Shown one piece after another: positions 47,438 to 56,407 of a stretch of DNA of 64,000 nucleotides. Origin of the DNA: Fulvivirga marina (GTDB taxonomy: Bacteria; Bacteroidota; Bacteroidia; Cytophagales; Cyclobacteriaceae); NCBI RefSeq assembly GCF_016775155.1, contig NZ_JAEUGD010000066.1, positions 656,833 to 720,832 of the forward strand. Direction: 5' to 3'. The notes below the pieces were generated by a model, which saw only the letters and a list, made by a program, of their open reading frames with translations, made no database searches and had not been told where the DNA came from. The translations under genes were made by a program, and so were the position numbers. How positions within the stretch are numbered: the first letter of the stretch is position 1; each line of letters begins with the position of its first letter.

Positions 47438-48283
47438 ATGTATTCATCTGGTTTTATAAAAATGGATGAAGAAAGCTTTGAAAAACTTAGCACCTTTATC
47501 ACGCAACAATACGGTATTAAACTCCCTCCAGCAAAAAAAAGTATGCTGGAAAGCAGGCTTAATAAAAAAATAAGAAATTTAGGTTATAACGGCTATAAAC
47601 CATTTCTAGCCTATATATTTGGCAGAGAAGGAAAAGTAAAGGAACTACCGCATATTGTTGATCTAATTACCACCAATAAAACTGATTTTTTTAGGGAACC
47701 TGCTCATTTTGATCACCTTACCCAAGACTTTCTCCCACACTACGTAAGTAACAATAGGCACCGCCCTTTGAGGATATGGTCTGCGGCCTGTTCTTCAGGC
47801 AAGGAGCCCTACACCATTTTAATAACTCTTGAGGAGTTCAGAAAGGCTACTGGTCCTCTCGCCTATTCTATATTGGCCAGTGATATCAACACCAGGGTCT
47901 TACAATCTGCTTATCAAGGAGTTTACAACCACGAGCAAATTGACATGCTCCCTGACCATTTGAAACGAGCTTACTTTCTTAAAAGTAAGGACCCTGGCAG
48001 TTCTCTTGTCCGGATCAAACCTGAATACAGGAAAAAGATCATATATAAGAGGATTAACCTGGTACATGAATATGATATGCCCTACTCCATGAATTTTGAT
48101 GTCATATTTTGTAGAAATGTACTTATCTATTTTGATAAAGCCACCCAGGAAAAGGTAATTAATCGACTAGCAAAACATCTAAGACCAGGTGGTCTGTTAT
48201 TTCTGGGGCACAGTGAATCTACGATGGGGATGAAAGTACCTTTTGAACAAGTAAAACCGACCATTTACCGACACATACCATGA
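47438..48283 (+). CDS. cheR: Chemotaxis methyltransferase CheR
   Basis: A 281-residue S-adenosylmethionine-dependent methyltransferase that methylates receptor glutamates. The N-terminal helical domain contains LPPAKKSMLESRLNKKIR. VDLITTNKTDFFREPAHFDHL is the CheR signature. IWSAACSSGKEPYTILITL is the SAM-binding motif, followed by ILASDINTRVLQSA and FDVIFCRNVLIYFDKATQ. The ATG at 47438 is used; 47462 (MDEESF) is also possible, and a TTG lies upstream at 47420. The stop overlaps the cheD remnant's start by 4 nt. Confidence 0.94.
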   Translation: MYSSGFIKMDEESFEKLSTFITQQYGIKLPPAKKSMLESRLNKKIRNLGYNGYKPFLAYIFGREGKVKELPHIVDLITTNKTDFFREPAHFDHLTQDFLPHYVSNNRHRPLRIWSAACSSGKEPYTILITLEEFRKATGPLAYSILASDINTRVLQSAYQGVYNHEQIDMLPDHLKRAYFLKSKDPGSSLVRIKPEYRKKIIYKRINLVHEYDMPYSMNFDVIFCRNVLIYFDKATQEKVINRLAKHLRPGGLLFLGHSESTMGMKVPFEQVKPTIYRHIP

Positions 48284-48641
48284 GAATATATTACCTGGTC
48301 GATGATCAGTTTATTGTTACTTCAGAAGCTACTGAGATACAAGCCATTTTAGGTTCATGCATTTCCATCTGTCTATCCCATGTGGCAGGCATGAACCACT
48401 ACAGGCCCCTGGTACTCCTGGAATTAAAAATAAAAATCTTAATCAATGATATTTTTCTATTGACACACTACTGGTAAAATCGAAGTTAAAGGAAGGTTGT
48501 TCAACTAAAAAACTGATAACCCTTGATACTACATTATGGCATAAAGATATTGGCACTGCGTACAGGAGGTCATTTCAGAAGAAAATTAATATTCAATACA
48601 GTACAAGAAAAGTTAAAATGAAGCTACTCAACCAAGTATGA
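48280..48641 (+). pseudogene. cheD: Degraded cheD (chemoreceptor glutamine deamidase)
   Basis: The first 41 residues (MRIYYLVDDQFIVTSE..., AILGSCISICLSHVAGMNHY) match the start of CheD, including the catalytic Cys in LGSC and the His in MNHY, but a few residues are missing between them. This frame stops at 48475-48477. The homology then continues in another frame (positions divisible by 3 from 48399), interrupted by a TGA at 48447-48449, with YFSIDTLLVKSKLKEGC and DIGTAYRRSF...KINIQYSTRKVKMKLL resembling the CheD C-terminus. That frame ends at TGA 48639-48641, overlapping cheB by 4 nt. The 362-nt span is about 100 nt short of an intact gene. Both operon junctions are preserved, so decay seems recent. 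Confidence 0.8.
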
Positions 48642-49699
48642 GGTATATCAAAGTATTAGTAATTGATGATTCTGCCCTAGTAAGACAAACCCTGAGCAAC
48701 ATAATTAACTCAGACCCCCAGCTTGAAGTAATTGGTACTGCAGCCGATCCATATTTTGCAGCAAGAAAGATTCGCAATGAAGTACCAGATGTAATTACAT
48801 TGGACCTTGAGATGCCACGAATGAATGGGCTTACCTTCCTCAAAGCCATGATGGCACAGTACCCTATTCCGGTGGTTATCATTTCAAACCTTACTCAAAA
48901 GGGTAGCAGACAAGCTCTAAAAGCCCTGGAACTCGGTGCCGTTGAAATTCTCGCCAAATCAGAGATCAGAAATACCAAAGATCATCTTGAGGAGTCACAA
49001 GTACTGATAACTGATGCCATAAAAGCCGCAAATATGGCCCCTGTACGAAGACGACCTCTGACTCAGAATGAAAAAGCACCAGAAACTATAGCTCATCCGC
49101 CTTCTTCGACTATACACCATTTTTCAGCGCAGCCTATACATAAGATCATAGCAGTGGGAGCTTCTACCGGAGGTACTGAAGCCATAAGGGAGCTTTTGCA
49201 AAATGCCTCAACTGACTCTCCTCCCTATTTGATCGTACAGCATATGCCTGCAGGCTTCACTCAATCATTTGCAAAAAGTCTTGATGCCCGCTGCCCTATC
49301 ATAGTAAGAGAAGCTGTTGATGGTGAGATCATACAAATCGGTCATGCATACATTTGCCCTGGAGGATTTCATATGACACTCGAATACAACTTTACCAATT
49401 ACCGGATAAGGATCAAAAATGGCAAACTTGTAAACCGCCACCGTCCTTCTGTGGACGTGCTTTTTGAGTCCATTGCCCAAAGCGCCGGGCTAAATGCTAT
49501 TGGTATTATCCTGACGGGTATGGGAAACGATGGTGCTACGGGCCTTTTACAAATGAGAAAGCATGGAGCAATAACCATAGCTCAAAATCAATCAACCTGC
49601 GTAGTATATGGCATGCCCGGAGAAGCTGTAAAGCTTGGAGCAGCACAATATATCCTACCCTTAGGTGATATTCCAAACAAGCTGAAATCATTCCATTAA
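48638..49699 (+). CDS. cheB: Chemotaxis methylesterase CheB
   Basis: A 353-residue receptor methylesterase/deamidase. The N-terminal REC domain has D10-D11 and the phosphoacceptor D56 in VITLDLEMPRMNG. A linker of about 120-160 is rich in Pro, Ser and His. The C-terminal esterase domain has S176 in GASTGGTEAIRELL, the His in VQHMPAGFTQSFAKSLD and the Asp in LTGMGNDGATGL. It is the last gene of the chemotaxis operon. As cheD is degraded, CheB may be the only deamidase left for this receptor. Confidence 0.95.
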   Translation: MRYIKVLVIDDSALVRQTLSNIINSDPQLEVIGTAADPYFAARKIRNEVPDVITLDLEMPRMNGLTFLKAMMAQYPIPVVIISNLTQKGSRQALKALELGAVEILAKSEIRNTKDHLEESQVLITDAIKAANMAPVRRRPLTQNEKAPETIAHPPSSTIHHFSAQPIHKIIAVGASTGGTEAIRELLQNASTDSPPYLIVQHMPAGFTQSFAKSLDARCPIIVREAVDGEIIQIGHAYICPGGFHMTLEYNFTNYRIRIKNGKLVNRHRPSVDVLFESIAQSAGLNAIGIILTGMGNDGATGLLQMRKHGAITIAQNQSTCVVYGMPGEAVKLGAAQYILPLGDIPNKLKSFH

Positions 49700-49721
49700 A
49701 GCTACATGTTCCCTATTCGTC

Positions 49722-50657
49722 TTAGTTTCTCATTCCATTCCTGAATTCGGAGGGAGAATATGAAGTCAACGTCTTAAAGAAGTTCGAAAAATGCGCTATT
49801 TCTTCAAACCCAAGACTAAAGGCTATTTCGGAAATGTTCCATTGGGTTTGCCGAAGGAGGATTTTTGCTTCCTGAGCAAGCCTGCTCTTAATAATATCGG
49901 AGGTGGTCTTACCCGTTACTTCTTTCAAAACTTTATTTAGGTGATTAACATGTACATTGAGTGATGCAGCAAATTCATTGGCGGACTTAATCCGAACTCT
50001 TTGAGAGGTAGATTCTATTGGAAATTGTCGTTCAAGCAACTCTATGAACAAAGAAGAAATTCTGTTTGAAGCATTATGTGATTTGTCCGAAGGGTTAAGA
50101 GGCTGTAATTTTTGGCCGAAGTGGATAAGTTCCAAAAGGTAAGTTCGAAGTAAATCATACTTATATGCATAATCTGAGGATAGTTCTTGCTGCATTTTAT
50201 TAAAAATGTCATCAACCCTATTATACAACTCTTTATCCATATGGTATACAAAATTAGATGCAGGGTTGAAAATAGGAAGTTCATCTATAAGCGTACCTGT
50301 TTTTGACTTAGACAAAAACTCTCCGGTGAACACACAAAAGTATCCCTTTTGATCAGAATTTAACGGATAATATCTATAGGGCACTTTAGGAGTGGCAAAG
50401 ATCAATGCATAATCTTCAATATCTACCACCCTGTCAGCATACTCAACTTTATTTTGACCATTGACGAGACTAATCTTGTAATATGTGCGCCTATTATAAG
50501 GCATTTTAGGCTTAGACGGACTTTTCTTCCACATTTCAGCAATATCAAATACATTGAAGTGTCCAATATCCTGCTCATTGTTTTCTCCAAAGTATTGATC
50601 AAGATCCATATCTGGCAATAGTTCTTGATAAAAGTCTTTAATAGAAAGTACTTCCAT
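49722..50657 (-). CDS. AraC-family transcriptional regulator
   Basis: A 311-residue regulator. The C-terminal AraC DNA-binding domain (about 205-308) contains two helix-turn-helix motifs: FAASLNVHVNHLNKVLKEVTG and WNISEIAFSLGFEEIAHFSNFFKTLTSYSPSEFR. The N-terminal cupin-like region (about 1-190) is divergent, so the effector is not predictable. It is convergent with cheB (22 nt between stops) and lies downstream of the SDR gene, from which a hairpin separates it. Confidence 0.9.
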   Translation of the reverse strand: MEVLSIKDFYQELLPDMDLDQYFGENNEQDIGHFNVFDIAEMWKKSPSKPKMPYNRRTYYKISLVNGQNKVEYADRVVDIEDYALIFATPKVPYRYYPLNSDQKGYFCVFTGEFLSKSKTGTLIDELPIFNPASNFVYHMDKELYNRVDDIFNKMQQELSSDYAYKYDLLRTYLLELIHFGQKLQPLNPSDKSHNASNRISSLFIELLERQFPIESTSQRVRIKSANEFAASLNVHVNHLNKVLKEVTGKTTSDIIKSRLAQEAKILLRQTQWNISEIAFSLGFEEIAHFSNFFKTLTSYSPSEFRNGMRN

Positions 50658-50704
50658 AGTCTCTTGTAAAAATCAAAGTATAGTAAAAGTATGCTTATAA
50701 ATAC

Positions 50705-50744
50705 GGAAACTGAGACGGGAAGTCTGAAATCCTGTCTCAGTTCC
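50705..50744 (-). terminator. Hairpin between SDR and AraC genes
   Basis: AACTGAGAC (50708-50716) pairs with GTCTCAGTT (50734-50742), extended by GGGA/TCCT-type pairing inside. It lies about 27 nt after the SDR stop and probably terminates it. Confidence 0.6.
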
Positions 50745-50770
50745 TGTGGATGATCCTAAAAAATTTCCTG

Positions 50771-51496
50771 TCAGGCAGCATTCATCTTATCAAAGGTTTC
50801 TGCTATCACCTCAGGTGATGCTTTGGCCATGTCCTCACTAAAACCCCAGGTAATTTCCTGCTTACCCTCATAAAGCTGCTGGAATACAGCTTCTACAAAA
50901 TCACTTACCTGTGGATATGCAGCATGTATTCCTTTACCTCCCAAATCTGTATTTATTGCAGGAGGAATAACCTCAATGGCCTCGATATTACGATCCTTGA
51001 GCATATGCCTCAGAGATAGTGTAAATGAGTGAAAAAAAGCTTTAGTAGCGCAATAGACTGGTACCTTCGCAATTTGAACATAAGCTAATCCTGATGTAAC
51101 GTTGATGACGGTATTGAGCTCTTTAAGCTTTACAAACATGCTCGTTAAATGTAAAGGAGCCATGACGTTAGTTTCAACTTCCAGCTTTGCTTTATCATAA
51201 AAATCTGCATCATCAATATGCATCCAGTTCTGGATACCCGCGTTATTGACCAAGACGTTAAGATCAGAGTGTTCCTTGGAAACCCAATTATACAGTTCTT
51301 CTCTCCCTGACTGTGTCGATAGGTCGCAAGTGTAGGCTATTACGTTATCGTAGCGATCAGAAACTTCTTTCAACAGTTCCTCTCTCCTTCCACAAATAAT
51401 AACTGTATTGTTTTCGAGGATAAATCTTTCAGTAAGTCCTAACCCAATACCAGAGCCTCCACCGGTAATCAGTATTTTGTTGTTGGATAAATTCAT
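50771..51496 (-). CDS. Short-chain dehydrogenase (DltE-like)
   Basis: About 241 residues of the classical SDR family. ITGGGSGIGLGLTERF binds the nicotinamide cofactor, NNAGIQ follows the fourth strand, INVTSGLAYV has the catalytic Ser, and YCATKAFFHSF has the Tyr-x-x-x-Lys pair. The pattern resembles DltE-type oxidoreductases. The start at 51496 (MNLSNNKILITGG) is preferred over a TTG 33 nt upstream, which would add a lysine-rich extension. The substrate is unknown. The AraC gene lies downstream on the same strand and may regulate it. Confidence 0.88.
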   Translation of the reverse strand: MNLSNNKILITGGGSGIGLGLTERFILENNTVIICGRREELLKEVSDRYDNVIAYTCDLSTQSGREELYNWVSKEHSDLNVLVNNAGIQNWMHIDDADFYDKAKLEVETNVMAPLHLTSMFVKLKELNTVINVTSGLAYVQIAKVPVYCATKAFFHSFTLSLRHMLKDRNIEAIEVIPPAINTDLGGKGIHAAYPQVSDFVEAVFQQLYEGKQEITWGFSEDMAKASPEVIAETFDKMNAA

Positions 51497-51593
51497 AATA
51501 TTTGATTTTTGTTTTTTTTTATGATACAAAGCTCCCTCAGAAGTGGTTGAAGTGGTTTGCTTGTATCAATCCATAATTTGCAAAAATCAAATA

Positions 51594-53063
51594 TTAGAGT
51601 CCGATCTTACCTTTTATTTGCTCCAGCATCAGTTTTGGGCTGTATCCGTACCCATTTTTAAACACCACCTCCACGTTCCTGATGTTACCTGGGGCGTTAC
51701 TAAGGTTACCATCAACGATCACAAAATCAGCACGTTTTCCTTCTTCTATTGACCCAATATTCTGCTTAGATAGCACTTTAGCTCCATTATTCGTCATTAT
51801 TTGAATTGCCTGCTCAGTAGTAAAACCAGCTTCAATCAGCAACTCAAAGTTGCGCTGATCGCCAAAGCCTGGCAGCACATGTCTTCCTGCATCTACTCCA
51901 GCTGTCAAAGTGCCTCCCATCTTGAAAAACTGTCGTTCAAACTGCATAATTCTTCTAAATCTGTGCAACCTTGTGCTATCTGAATCTGACTTGTCTAACT
52001 GCTTTCTTCTTGTGTAGTACTGCGCCTTCAAATTCGGAGACATTGCTTCCTCAGTTCTATTATCGGCAAAGGCTCGTTGAGGTATGCTCGCTTCGTAAAT
52101 AGCTAATGTGGAAGTTAAAAACACACCCTTTTCTACCATCAAACGCTGCAGCGCTACCACACTTTCGCTTGAAATATTAAGATCATCCAAATAGCCTCTG
52201 GATCCGTTGCACTTGCCATAAGTCTTATTTTCCCTAAAGTCACTAGTACTATTCAACCCATGTTCTATCCCATCTATCCCCATCTCTGCCGCTTGTGCAA
52301 AGGTAACAGAGCATAAATGTCCTGTCACTTTCGCATTGTGTTTGTGTGCTTCGTTGATAACTACTTCTAAATCATGTGGGCTGATGTGCCGATATACTTT
52401 AAACCATCGAACACCTCGGTTCGTCCAGTACTTTATTGTGTCTCTGATTTCCTCATCACTATTTGGAATAATCATACCAGTACTGCCTCCGGGTCCGGTA
52501 AAATAAGGGCCACTGGTTACTACATCGGGCCCTGCGACTTCTCCAATTTGTATTTTCTCAGCAAGTTCTATATCCTTAAATGGAGAGGCTGCTCCACATG
52601 TTTGGATAGTAGTAACACCAGAAGCTAAATATAGCATTGCCCCTGAAATTCCTATAAATGGGTAATCCGGCATATGTAAATGGTTATGAACACCTACTAT
52701 ACCCGGAATAATGGTTTTCCCTTTCACGTCCAATACTGTAGCCTTATCTGGAATTTCAACTTTGGAGCTTGGCCCTATTACCTGAAAGTACCCGTCAACG
52801 ACAACTACGGTCTGACTTTCCTTGATCCGATCATGGGTTCCATCAATAATATTTGCATTTGTAAGTGCTATTATCCGATCGTCATAAGTAACGTATTGCA
52901 AAACACTTTTAGATAGCTCAGGCCTTTTGATACTATCACCCTCCTCATATGATGATAACACTGTTGACTTAACCTCTTTTTTACAACTTAAAATAGTTAG
53001 TAATATTACTCCTATCAATATGTATTTAAGAGCCTTCCTGCTTTCCCTCTTCTTGTTTATCAA
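51594..53063 (-). CDS. Amidohydrolase lipoprotein (imidazolonepropionase-like)
   Basis: A 489-residue exported metal-dependent hydrolase. The signal peptide ends in LTILSC at about residue 27, indicating a lipoprotein. The amidohydrolase fold has VHNHLHMP (first metal pair), VTGHLCSVTFAQAAEMG and IEHGLNS (further histidines), and TAGVDAGRHVLPGF with the catalytic Asp. The usual C-terminal phrase SIEEGKRADFVIVDGN is present. It is similar to imidazolonepropionase-like and Xaa-Pro/peptide-type hydrolases found outside the cytoplasm. It follows the glycosyltransferase cluster by 30 nt and may belong to that operon, but the substrate is unknown. Confidence 0.87.
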   Translation of the reverse strand: MINKKRESRKALKYILIGVILLTILSCKKEVKSTVLSSYEEGDSIKRPELSKSVLQYVTYDDRIIALTNANIIDGTHDRIKESQTVVVVDGYFQVIGPSSKVEIPDKATVLDVKGKTIIPGIVGVHNHLHMPDYPFIGISGAMLYLASGVTTIQTCGAASPFKDIELAEKIQIGEVAGPDVVTSGPYFTGPGGSTGMIIPNSDEEIRDTIKYWTNRGVRWFKVYRHISPHDLEVVINEAHKHNAKVTGHLCSVTFAQAAEMGIDGIEHGLNSTSDFRENKTYGKCNGSRGYLDDLNISSESVVALQRLMVEKGVFLTSTLAIYEASIPQRAFADNRTEEAMSPNLKAQYYTRRKQLDKSDSDSTRLHRFRRIMQFERQFFKMGGTLTAGVDAGRHVLPGFGDQRNFELLIEAGFTTEQAIQIMTNNGAKVLSKQNIGSIEEGKRADFVIVDGNLSNAPGNIRNVEVVFKNGYGYSPKLMLEQIKGKIGL

Positions 53064-53093
53064 AACTCTGATCTTTGTTTAATGTCTTATATT

Positions 53094-54311
53094 TTAAGCC
53101 TTTACTAATCCAAACCGATCAATATCTGCTTTTTCAGGACTTAGTGAAGAATCCTCTATGGTCATATGGCCACATTTAATACTCTCAAAATCATTATTCC
53201 ATTGATTTGCCAACTGAACTCTTATCTGATCATTAAGAGGATAGACCTTGCCTGATGTCAGCGAATCAGTATGTGTTTTTCTAATGTACAGAAACTCATC
53301 AACATTTATAATTTTTACAAAAAAGTAACTCCTCAATAAAAATTGAGTATCATTTGCAAATTTCCTGTTGGTAGAATAACCTCCTATTAGATTGAAATCT
53401 TCAAGAAACATTGCCGCAGTGGAGTGCAATAACGGAAAACCCGGATGCATTTTTAATGCACCTGACACATCAAGAGGATACCTTATGGCACGAAGCTTCT
53501 TATCAATAACATCAAACCTTAATTCATGAGACCCAGCCATACGTACTTCATCATTAAGGGCACCCGCAAGAACCTGCAATCTGTCGGTACAGGAAATATC
53601 ATCCGAATCCACAAAAGTGATAAGTCCTTCATTGCATTGATTAATTAGTAATTCTCTTACCACATAAGGTCCTACATTGTCTGGTTTAGCACAATAAAAA
53701 GACACTTCATGCCCCCATCGCGAAATAATCTGGCTATCCGTTTCTTTATTAAATTCATCAAATGCAACCACAATATTCTGATCGCTATATTCACCCTTAA
53801 GTTGATAATTTAAACAGGTATTTAGATCCTCCCTCTTCCCTTTATGAGGTATTACCACATTGATCAACTTACCAGCAACCCTATCAGGGGTATTATACTC
53901 TTTAAAAGGGAGTTGCTTTACCATTAATTTATCAGGGTTAACCTGACTATCATAAACCAACTCCATTAAATGATAAGCCCATGTATCAACCTCATTATCC
54001 TTAAAATGGCCATAATGAACAGCAAATATTTGTGATGAACAAATGAAGCTTCTCACCGGTCCCTGGTCCTGTCCGTTGATAATCGGAGCACTGTGTCTTT
54101 CTACGAGAAACACAACAAAATCATCATCAAAATCAAGCCATTCACTTTCCAACACCTGATCTACATAAGGAAGTAAAGGCCCTTCTAATACAATAACATA
54201 TTCAAAATTGACCAGCTCTGAGATACTTTGAATAGGTTGTGGTTCTTCAGAAGAGTCTTTTCCAATCCCAATAAGGGCAAAACCATTATCAATGATATAT
54301 TCAATACTCAT
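53094..54311 (-). CDS. Glycosyltransferase family 2-like (GT-A fold)
   Basis: A 405-residue cytoplasmic protein. Residues about 1-145 form a region I do not recognise. Residues about 150-370 are GT-A-like: NVVIPHKGKREDLNTCLNYQL starts the nucleotide-binding fold, FVDSDDIS carries the metal-binding DxDD motif, and HSTAAMFLEDFNLIGGYSTNRKFANDTQFLLR is the acceptor-side region. The sugar and acceptor are unknown. It is the last glycosyltransferase gene of the cluster, 3 nt after the rhamnosyltransferase-like gene. Confidence 0.78.
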   Translation of the reverse strand: MSIEYIIDNGFALIGIGKDSSEEPQPIQSISELVNFEYVIVLEGPLLPYVDQVLESEWLDFDDDFVVFLVERHSAPIINGQDQGPVRSFICSSQIFAVHYGHFKDNEVDTWAYHLMELVYDSQVNPDKLMVKQLPFKEYNTPDRVAGKLINVVIPHKGKREDLNTCLNYQLKGEYSDQNIVVAFDEFNKETDSQIISRWGHEVSFYCAKPDNVGPYVVRELLINQCNEGLITFVDSDDISCTDRLQVLAGALNDEVRMAGSHELRFDVIDKKLRAIRYPLDVSGALKMHPGFPLLHSTAAMFLEDFNLIGGYSTNRKFANDTQFLLRSYFFVKIINVDEFLYIRKTHTDSLTSGKVYPLNDQIRVQLANQWNNDFESIKCGHMTIEDSSLSPEKADIDRFGLVKA

Positions 54312-54314
54312 AAA

Positions 54315-55067
54315 CTAGTTACAGTCAATTTTAATGTTAAACAACTCTAGTACACCGTCTTTAAGTATAGGGTGGCCATCTATCTCATTTGAAATATTTG
54401 AATTATGTATCACTTGTAACCACATAGGCTCTCCACAAAACTGTTTCATAGTAAAATTTTCATCGGGTTTTTCTGCATAGTGCCTGTGTTCTTTATAAAA
54501 AACACTTTTCAGGGGTACATTTTCATTCAGCTGCTCAATAAGACTTACAAATGGATTGCTTTCATTGAATGCGTAATAAAAGTTATCTTCATTCAAATCC
54601 CACTGCACACCTTCAAGCAAATTGATAACCTCTAATTTTTGTCCGTTAAAGCCACTTTGAATGTTGGCTATAGCTTGCTGATGAAATGCATCATCATTAT
54701 CTATTCTTGTCGTAATGAGGTATTTAGTTCGCGGTTGTAGTAATTCTCCGATATCTTCTCTAACTGAATCTATGAAGACATCCATACCTTCAATATACTT
54801 GGGGAAAATAAATGGATTTGCAGATTGGATATGAACCATACGATTTCGTATTTCATCATTGGTATCACAATCCAAATAGATAAGCCATTTAAAACCTTGA
54901 ACTGACTGATGTTGAATTGATGGCAGACAAATAGACTCAAATAACTGCATCCTTTTGGAGGTCCACAGTCCATCTCTCACAGTTACCCCCCTTTTATCAG
55001 CTTTCCATTTGGTATTTTTCACATTAAACCGTGTGATCAAAAAGTGTTCGAAATCCAAATTCAACAA
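54315..55067 (-). CDS. Putative rhamnosyltransferase-like protein
   Basis: A 250-residue protein with the character of the putative rhamnosyltransferase family (PF11316-type). FEHFLITRFNVK at the start, WTSKRMQLFESICLPSIQHQS, FKWLIYLDCDT and LITTRIDNDDAFHQQAI (the DxDD metal motif) are typical. No membrane segment is present. It is placed between the 2-epimerase-like gene (11 nt) and the GT2-like gene (3 nt). The family name is historical, and rhamnose specificity is not established here. Confidence 0.75.
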   Translation of the reverse strand: MLNLDFEHFLITRFNVKNTKWKADKRGVTVRDGLWTSKRMQLFESICLPSIQHQSVQGFKWLIYLDCDTNDEIRNRMVHIQSANPFIFPKYIEGMDVFIDSVREDIGELLQPRTKYLITTRIDNDDAFHQQAIANIQSGFNGQKLEVINLLEGVQWDLNEDNFYYAFNESNPFVSLIEQLNENVPLKSVFYKEHRHYAEKPDENFTMKQFCGEPMWLQVIHNSNISNEIDGHPILKDGVLELFNIKIDCN

Positions 55068-55078
55068 CTATTGGGTTA

Positions 55079-56407
55079 TTAATAGCTTATAACATTTTCT
55101 AAAACAGGGTTAACCGGTGAAAACTGCTTTAGGCAAGATGCTATATTCAAGCCCACCTGCTCACCATACAGCCTTTTTTCACCTCCATAAGTCAATACTT
55201 TTTGTTCATGAAATATAAGCTGTAAACTAGTTTTAATAAAATCAGCACTCACAGGTGGTACCAGCACATTAGATGGGATAACGTTTACAGTTTCGGGTCT
55301 GTCAGTATTCCATCTGTAAGTGGCACACTTAACATTCAAAATATGACTTTCCTCCTGTAGTCCTCCACTATCGGTATAAATGCCGATACATCGATCTGAA
55401 TTAATAAACTCTATTACCTGGGCATACTCCGGCCAAAGGGGAGTCACCTGCATACCCTCTTTAATTGCCGTTGCAAAGAGACTATCAAATTCATACTGAG
55501 CCAGAGCAGCCTTAACAGCATTCGTCATCACAAAAACGATTTTGCCGCCTTCTTTCATATACATGATCAGCCCTTCCAATAGTATTTTTAACTCGGCAGG
55601 GCGCATGTTTTCTCTTCTATGAAAATCGACTCTCAGCCATTTTCCTTCGCTCAAAAAAGGGTACTCCTCAAATACCGACTTTTCCGGTTTTACTGATTTA
55701 ATCGCTTGTACCGCGTCACTACTTAGAGAACCGCTTAACTGTATGGATGACGTGCAGTACCCTTCATTCAGAAGGTTTTGCCTATTAACTTCCTCAGGAG
55801 CAAACAACAACTGACAGCCTACCGAAGCAATACGAGTGTCAAATCCTTCAGGAAAGGGAGCATCTTTGATCATTTTCCATTCACATGTACTCTGTATAGC
55901 AAGTACTTCTTCTACATCGCTACTCCAATCAACATCAGGATAGTACGAACGCAAACCTGCCTCCACATGAATACTGGTCCCTCCCTCCTGCAAATACCAG
56001 AAGACCGGAACAAGACCGGCAGTTGAGGTATCTCCTGATACCACCGGTATAGCCTGTCCATTTAACCTATGTTCTTTTTTTAGCAGATCAAACAACCAAT
56101 TTATCCTATGCGCCAAAAGTGGAGTTCTTGCGGTAAGAGTGCCCTGAACTTTTAGATAAACAGATATATGATTTGAAAATCCCAGCTCATGCTGAGCACT
56201 AATCAGGTTTTGGTCATAGTGTTGACCAACATCTATAGCCAAAAAGGGCACATTGTACTGGTTCATACCATGGATTAAACTGGCCAGCTTAATATAACAT
56301 GGTTTCGTACCTATGAATATCAAATATAGCGGTGCCTGAGTTTCATTGGCTTGCCTGATTTGTCTACTGACAATCTCTTTATTATAATACGGTTTATTTT
56401 CTGTCAT
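55079..56407 (-). CDS. Divergent UDP-GlcNAc 2-epimerase-like protein (WecB-like)
   Basis: About 442 residues related to non-hydrolysing UDP-GlcNAc 2-epimerases. It keeps HVEAGLRSYYPD, HRRENMRPAE and YTDSGGLQEES. The nucleotide-proximal motif is altered (GTKPCYIKLA instead of GTRPEAIKLAP), and the usual FPEE catalytic region is replaced by DWSSDVEEV. It may still make UDP-ManNAc, may act on another nucleotide sugar, or may be a glycosyltransferase-like relative (GT-B fold). The start at 56407 (MTENKPYY) is chosen; an ATG at 56470 would overlap the upstream gene by 77 nt. Even the chosen start overlaps it by 14 nt. Confidence 0.72.
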   Translation of the reverse strand: MTENKPYYNKEIVSRQIRQANETQAPLYLIFIGTKPCYIKLASLIHGMNQYNVPFLAIDVGQHYDQNLISAQHELGFSNHISVYLKVQGTLTARTPLLAHRINWLFDLLKKEHRLNGQAIPVVSGDTSTAGLVPVFWYLQEGGTSIHVEAGLRSYYPDVDWSSDVEEVLAIQSTCEWKMIKDAPFPEGFDTRIASVGCQLLFAPEEVNRQNLLNEGYCTSSIQLSGSLSSDAVQAIKSVKPEKSVFEEYPFLSEGKWLRVDFHRRENMRPAELKILLEGLIMYMKEGGKIVFVMTNAVKAALAQYEFDSLFATAIKEGMQVTPLWPEYAQVIEFINSDRCIGIYTDSGGLQEESHILNVKCATYRWNTDRPETVNVIPSNVLVPPVSADFIKTSLQLIFHEQKVLTYGGEKRLYGEQVGLNIASCLKQFSPVNPVLENVISY

